Shown piece after piece: positions 62,856 through 64,000 of a stretch of 64,000 nt of DNA. The number at the start of each line of letters is the position of its first letter. Positions within the stretch are counted from its first letter, which is position 1. The translations under genes and the position numbers were made by a program. The notes below the pieces were generated by a model. That model made no database searches, had not been told where the DNA came from, and saw only the letters and a list, made by a program, of their open reading frames with translations. The stretch is from Thioalkalivibrio sp. ALJ3 (GTDB lineage: Bacteria; Pseudomonadota; Gammaproteobacteria; Ectothiorhodospirales; Ectothiorhodospiraceae), in contig NZ_KB897905.1 in assembly GCF_000377205.1 (NCBI RefSeq), positions 802,586 through 866,585 of the forward strand, given 5' to 3'.

Positions 62856-64000
62856 CAGTGGGCTGAGTCCAGGCCGGACGGCCCGCCACCCAGGTCTCGC
62901 GGACCTGGCCGGAGAAGGTCCAGCCGAAAAACGGCGAGTTGCGCCCGGTGCTCAGCCAGTCCTGCTTTCGCATCTCGTGCAGTGCGGCGGGATCGTACAG
63001 CACGAAATCGGCGCGCGCACCGGCGCCCAGACGGCCCTGTTCGAACCCAAGGATTTCCGCGGGTCCGGACGTCACGCGCGCCAGCGCCTCGCCCAAACTC
63101 AGCAGACCATCCTCGACCAGGCGCAGGGTCAGGGGGAGCAGGGTCTCCAGGGCCGAGATCCCGGGCTCGGTCCCCGCAAACGGCCCGAGTTTGGCGTCCG
63201 CCTCATGCGGCTGGTGGTCCGAGCAAATGGCGCTGATCTCGCCGCGCGCGACGGCCGCGCGCAGACCGTCACGGTCGCGCTGGGCACGCAGCGGCGGGAT
63301 CACATGGCCGTTCGGGTCATACTCGGCCACATCGACCTCGGTCAGGAACAGCTGGTGGGCGGCGACATCGGCGGTGACCGGCAGGCCCTCGGCGCGTGCC
63401 TTGGCGATCATCTCGGCCCCGCGGCGCGTCGACAGCCGCGCGACGTGCACGCGTGCCCCGGTCTGTTCGACCAGGGCCAGGATGGCGCCCAGTGCGGCGG
63501 TTTCGGCCGCCTCCGGGATGCCCGACAGGCCCAGGCGCGTGGAGACCGCACCCTCGTGCATGCAGCCCGACCCGGTCAGCGACAGGTCCTGGGCGGGCAG
63601 TACGATCGTCAGACCGAAAGTGGTCGCATATTCCAGGGCTCGGCGCAGCACCAGCAGGCTGGCCAGCGGCCTGTGGGCGTTGCTCACACCGCGGGCCCCC
63701 GCCTGCTGCAGCGCCGCCATCTCGGCAAGCTGCTGGCCCTCCAGACGTTGTGTGAGGGCACCGAGGGTATAGACCCGCACCCCGCAGGCCTGCCGCGCGC
63801 GGCGCGCGATTAGCTCGATCTCGGCCGGGGAGTCGATCGGTGGATCGGTATCCGGGGGAATCACGACGCTGGTGATGCCCCCGCGCGCGGCGGCCAGCGT
63901 CTCGCTGGCGATGGTGGCCTTGTGCTCCTCGCCGGGCTCGCGCATGCGCGCGGACAGGTCGATCAGGCCGGGGAACACCCAAAGCCCGGTGCCATCGATG
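62839..64000 (-). CDS. pyrC': Dihydroorotase-like protein without the metal-binding histidines (pyrC'-type), 5' end cut
   Basis: The frame runs off the window (I-D-G-T-G-L-W-V before PGLIDLSARMREPGEEHKATI). In active dihydroorotase this motif is PGxxDxHxHxREPG; here both His are missing (DLSARMREPG), as in the inactive PyrC' that scaffolds aspartate transcarbamoylase in pseudomonads. The downstream parts are kept: HVARLST, SDHQPHEADAKLGPFAGTEPG. It probably follows pyrB outside. Its last four residues and stop come from the MITE end. Confidence 0.87.
   Translation of the reverse strand, partial: IDGTGLWVFPGLIDLSARMREPGEEHKATIASETLAAARGGITSVVIPPDTDPPIDSPAEIELIARRARQACGVRVYTLGALTQRLEGQQLAEMAALQQAGARGVSNAHRPLASLLVLRRALEYATTFGLTIVLPAQDLSLTGSGCMHEGAVSTRLGLSGIPEAAETAALGAILALVEQTGARVHVARLSTRRGAEMIAKARAEGLPVTADVAAHQLFLTEVDVAEYDPNGHVIPPLRAQRDRDGLRAAVARGEISAICSDHQPHEADAKLGPFAGTEPGISALETLLPLTLRLVEDGLLSLGEALARVTSGPAEILGFEQGRLGAGARADFVLYDPAALHEMRKQDWLSTGRNSPFFGWTFSGQVRETWVAGRPAWTQPTEGNTE

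Overview
The window is GC-rich chromosomal DNA from a gammaproteobacterium. Gene order (rhlB against trxA-rho, thiS-thiG-trmB, proC-yggS next to pilT-pilU, pcm-tolC, an rloA/B/C-type operon) and the many acidic exported proteins suggest a halophilic or haloalkaliphilic member of the Ectothiorhodospiraceae, perhaps Thioalkalivibrio-like. That placement is inference from content, not a search result. Genes are packed tightly, many with ATGA or TAATG overlaps, and three tRNA genes (Phe-GAA, Thr-CGU, Gly-CCC) are present. No rRNA, CRISPR array, prophage or transposase gene was seen.

Layout. 0-1 kb: the 5' part of a peptide deformylase gene, a toxin-first RelE/HigB-type toxin-antitoxin pair, and a degenerate second copy of the deformylase 5' end beyond it, suggesting insertion with duplication. 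1-6 kb: yggX, mutY, asmA and the molybdopterin genes moaC, moaD, moaE. 6-9 kb: a protein-quality-control set (hsp20 with a sigma32-like promoter, cbpA, degQ-type protease). 9-19 kb: RNA and nucleotide housekeeping (yicC, rph, rdgB, hemW, a Rof-like gene converging on rho, trxA, rhlB), a Fur-family regulator, thiS, thiG, trmB. 19-30 kb: MFS transporter, metA, an ATPase, tolC, pcm-like methyltransferase, cca, an NDUFA9-like protein, then a 285-bp MITE-like repeat directly upstream of an aldehyde dehydrogenase, and a HIRAN protein.

33-43 kb is a zinc-limitation island. One Zur-box-like palindrome lies between divergent units: a zinc-independent-type DksA paralogue, a COG0523 GTPase and a DUF1826 gene on one side, and folE2 on the other. 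A second Zur-type site (with a weaker neighbour) precedes a His-rich outer-membrane protein followed by znuA, znuC, znuB and a methyltransferase-like gene. zur itself follows. The DUF1826 gene carries one in-frame amber codon. Between folE2 and the methyltransferase gene lies a compact unit of sigma70 promoter, overlapping Fur-like box and strong intrinsic terminator, which looks like an undescribed iron-responsive small RNA of about 115 nt.

43-46 kb holds the rlo-type operon (retropepsin-like peptidase, inactive-transglutaminase 7TM protein, ATP-grasp ligase). 46-55 kb: ppsA with its regulator, yggT, DUF4426, TauE/SafE-like and TerB-like genes, a QueC-like PP-loop gene coupled to a second Rof-like gene, an HAD nucleotidase, nudE, cysQ. 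55.6-56.4 kb is a non-coding inverted-repeat module. 56-64 kb: proC, yggS, three tandem PilT/PilU-family ATPases, a pyrK-like gene, a second MITE copy, and the 3' part of a dihydroorotase-like gene lacking the metal-binding histidines.
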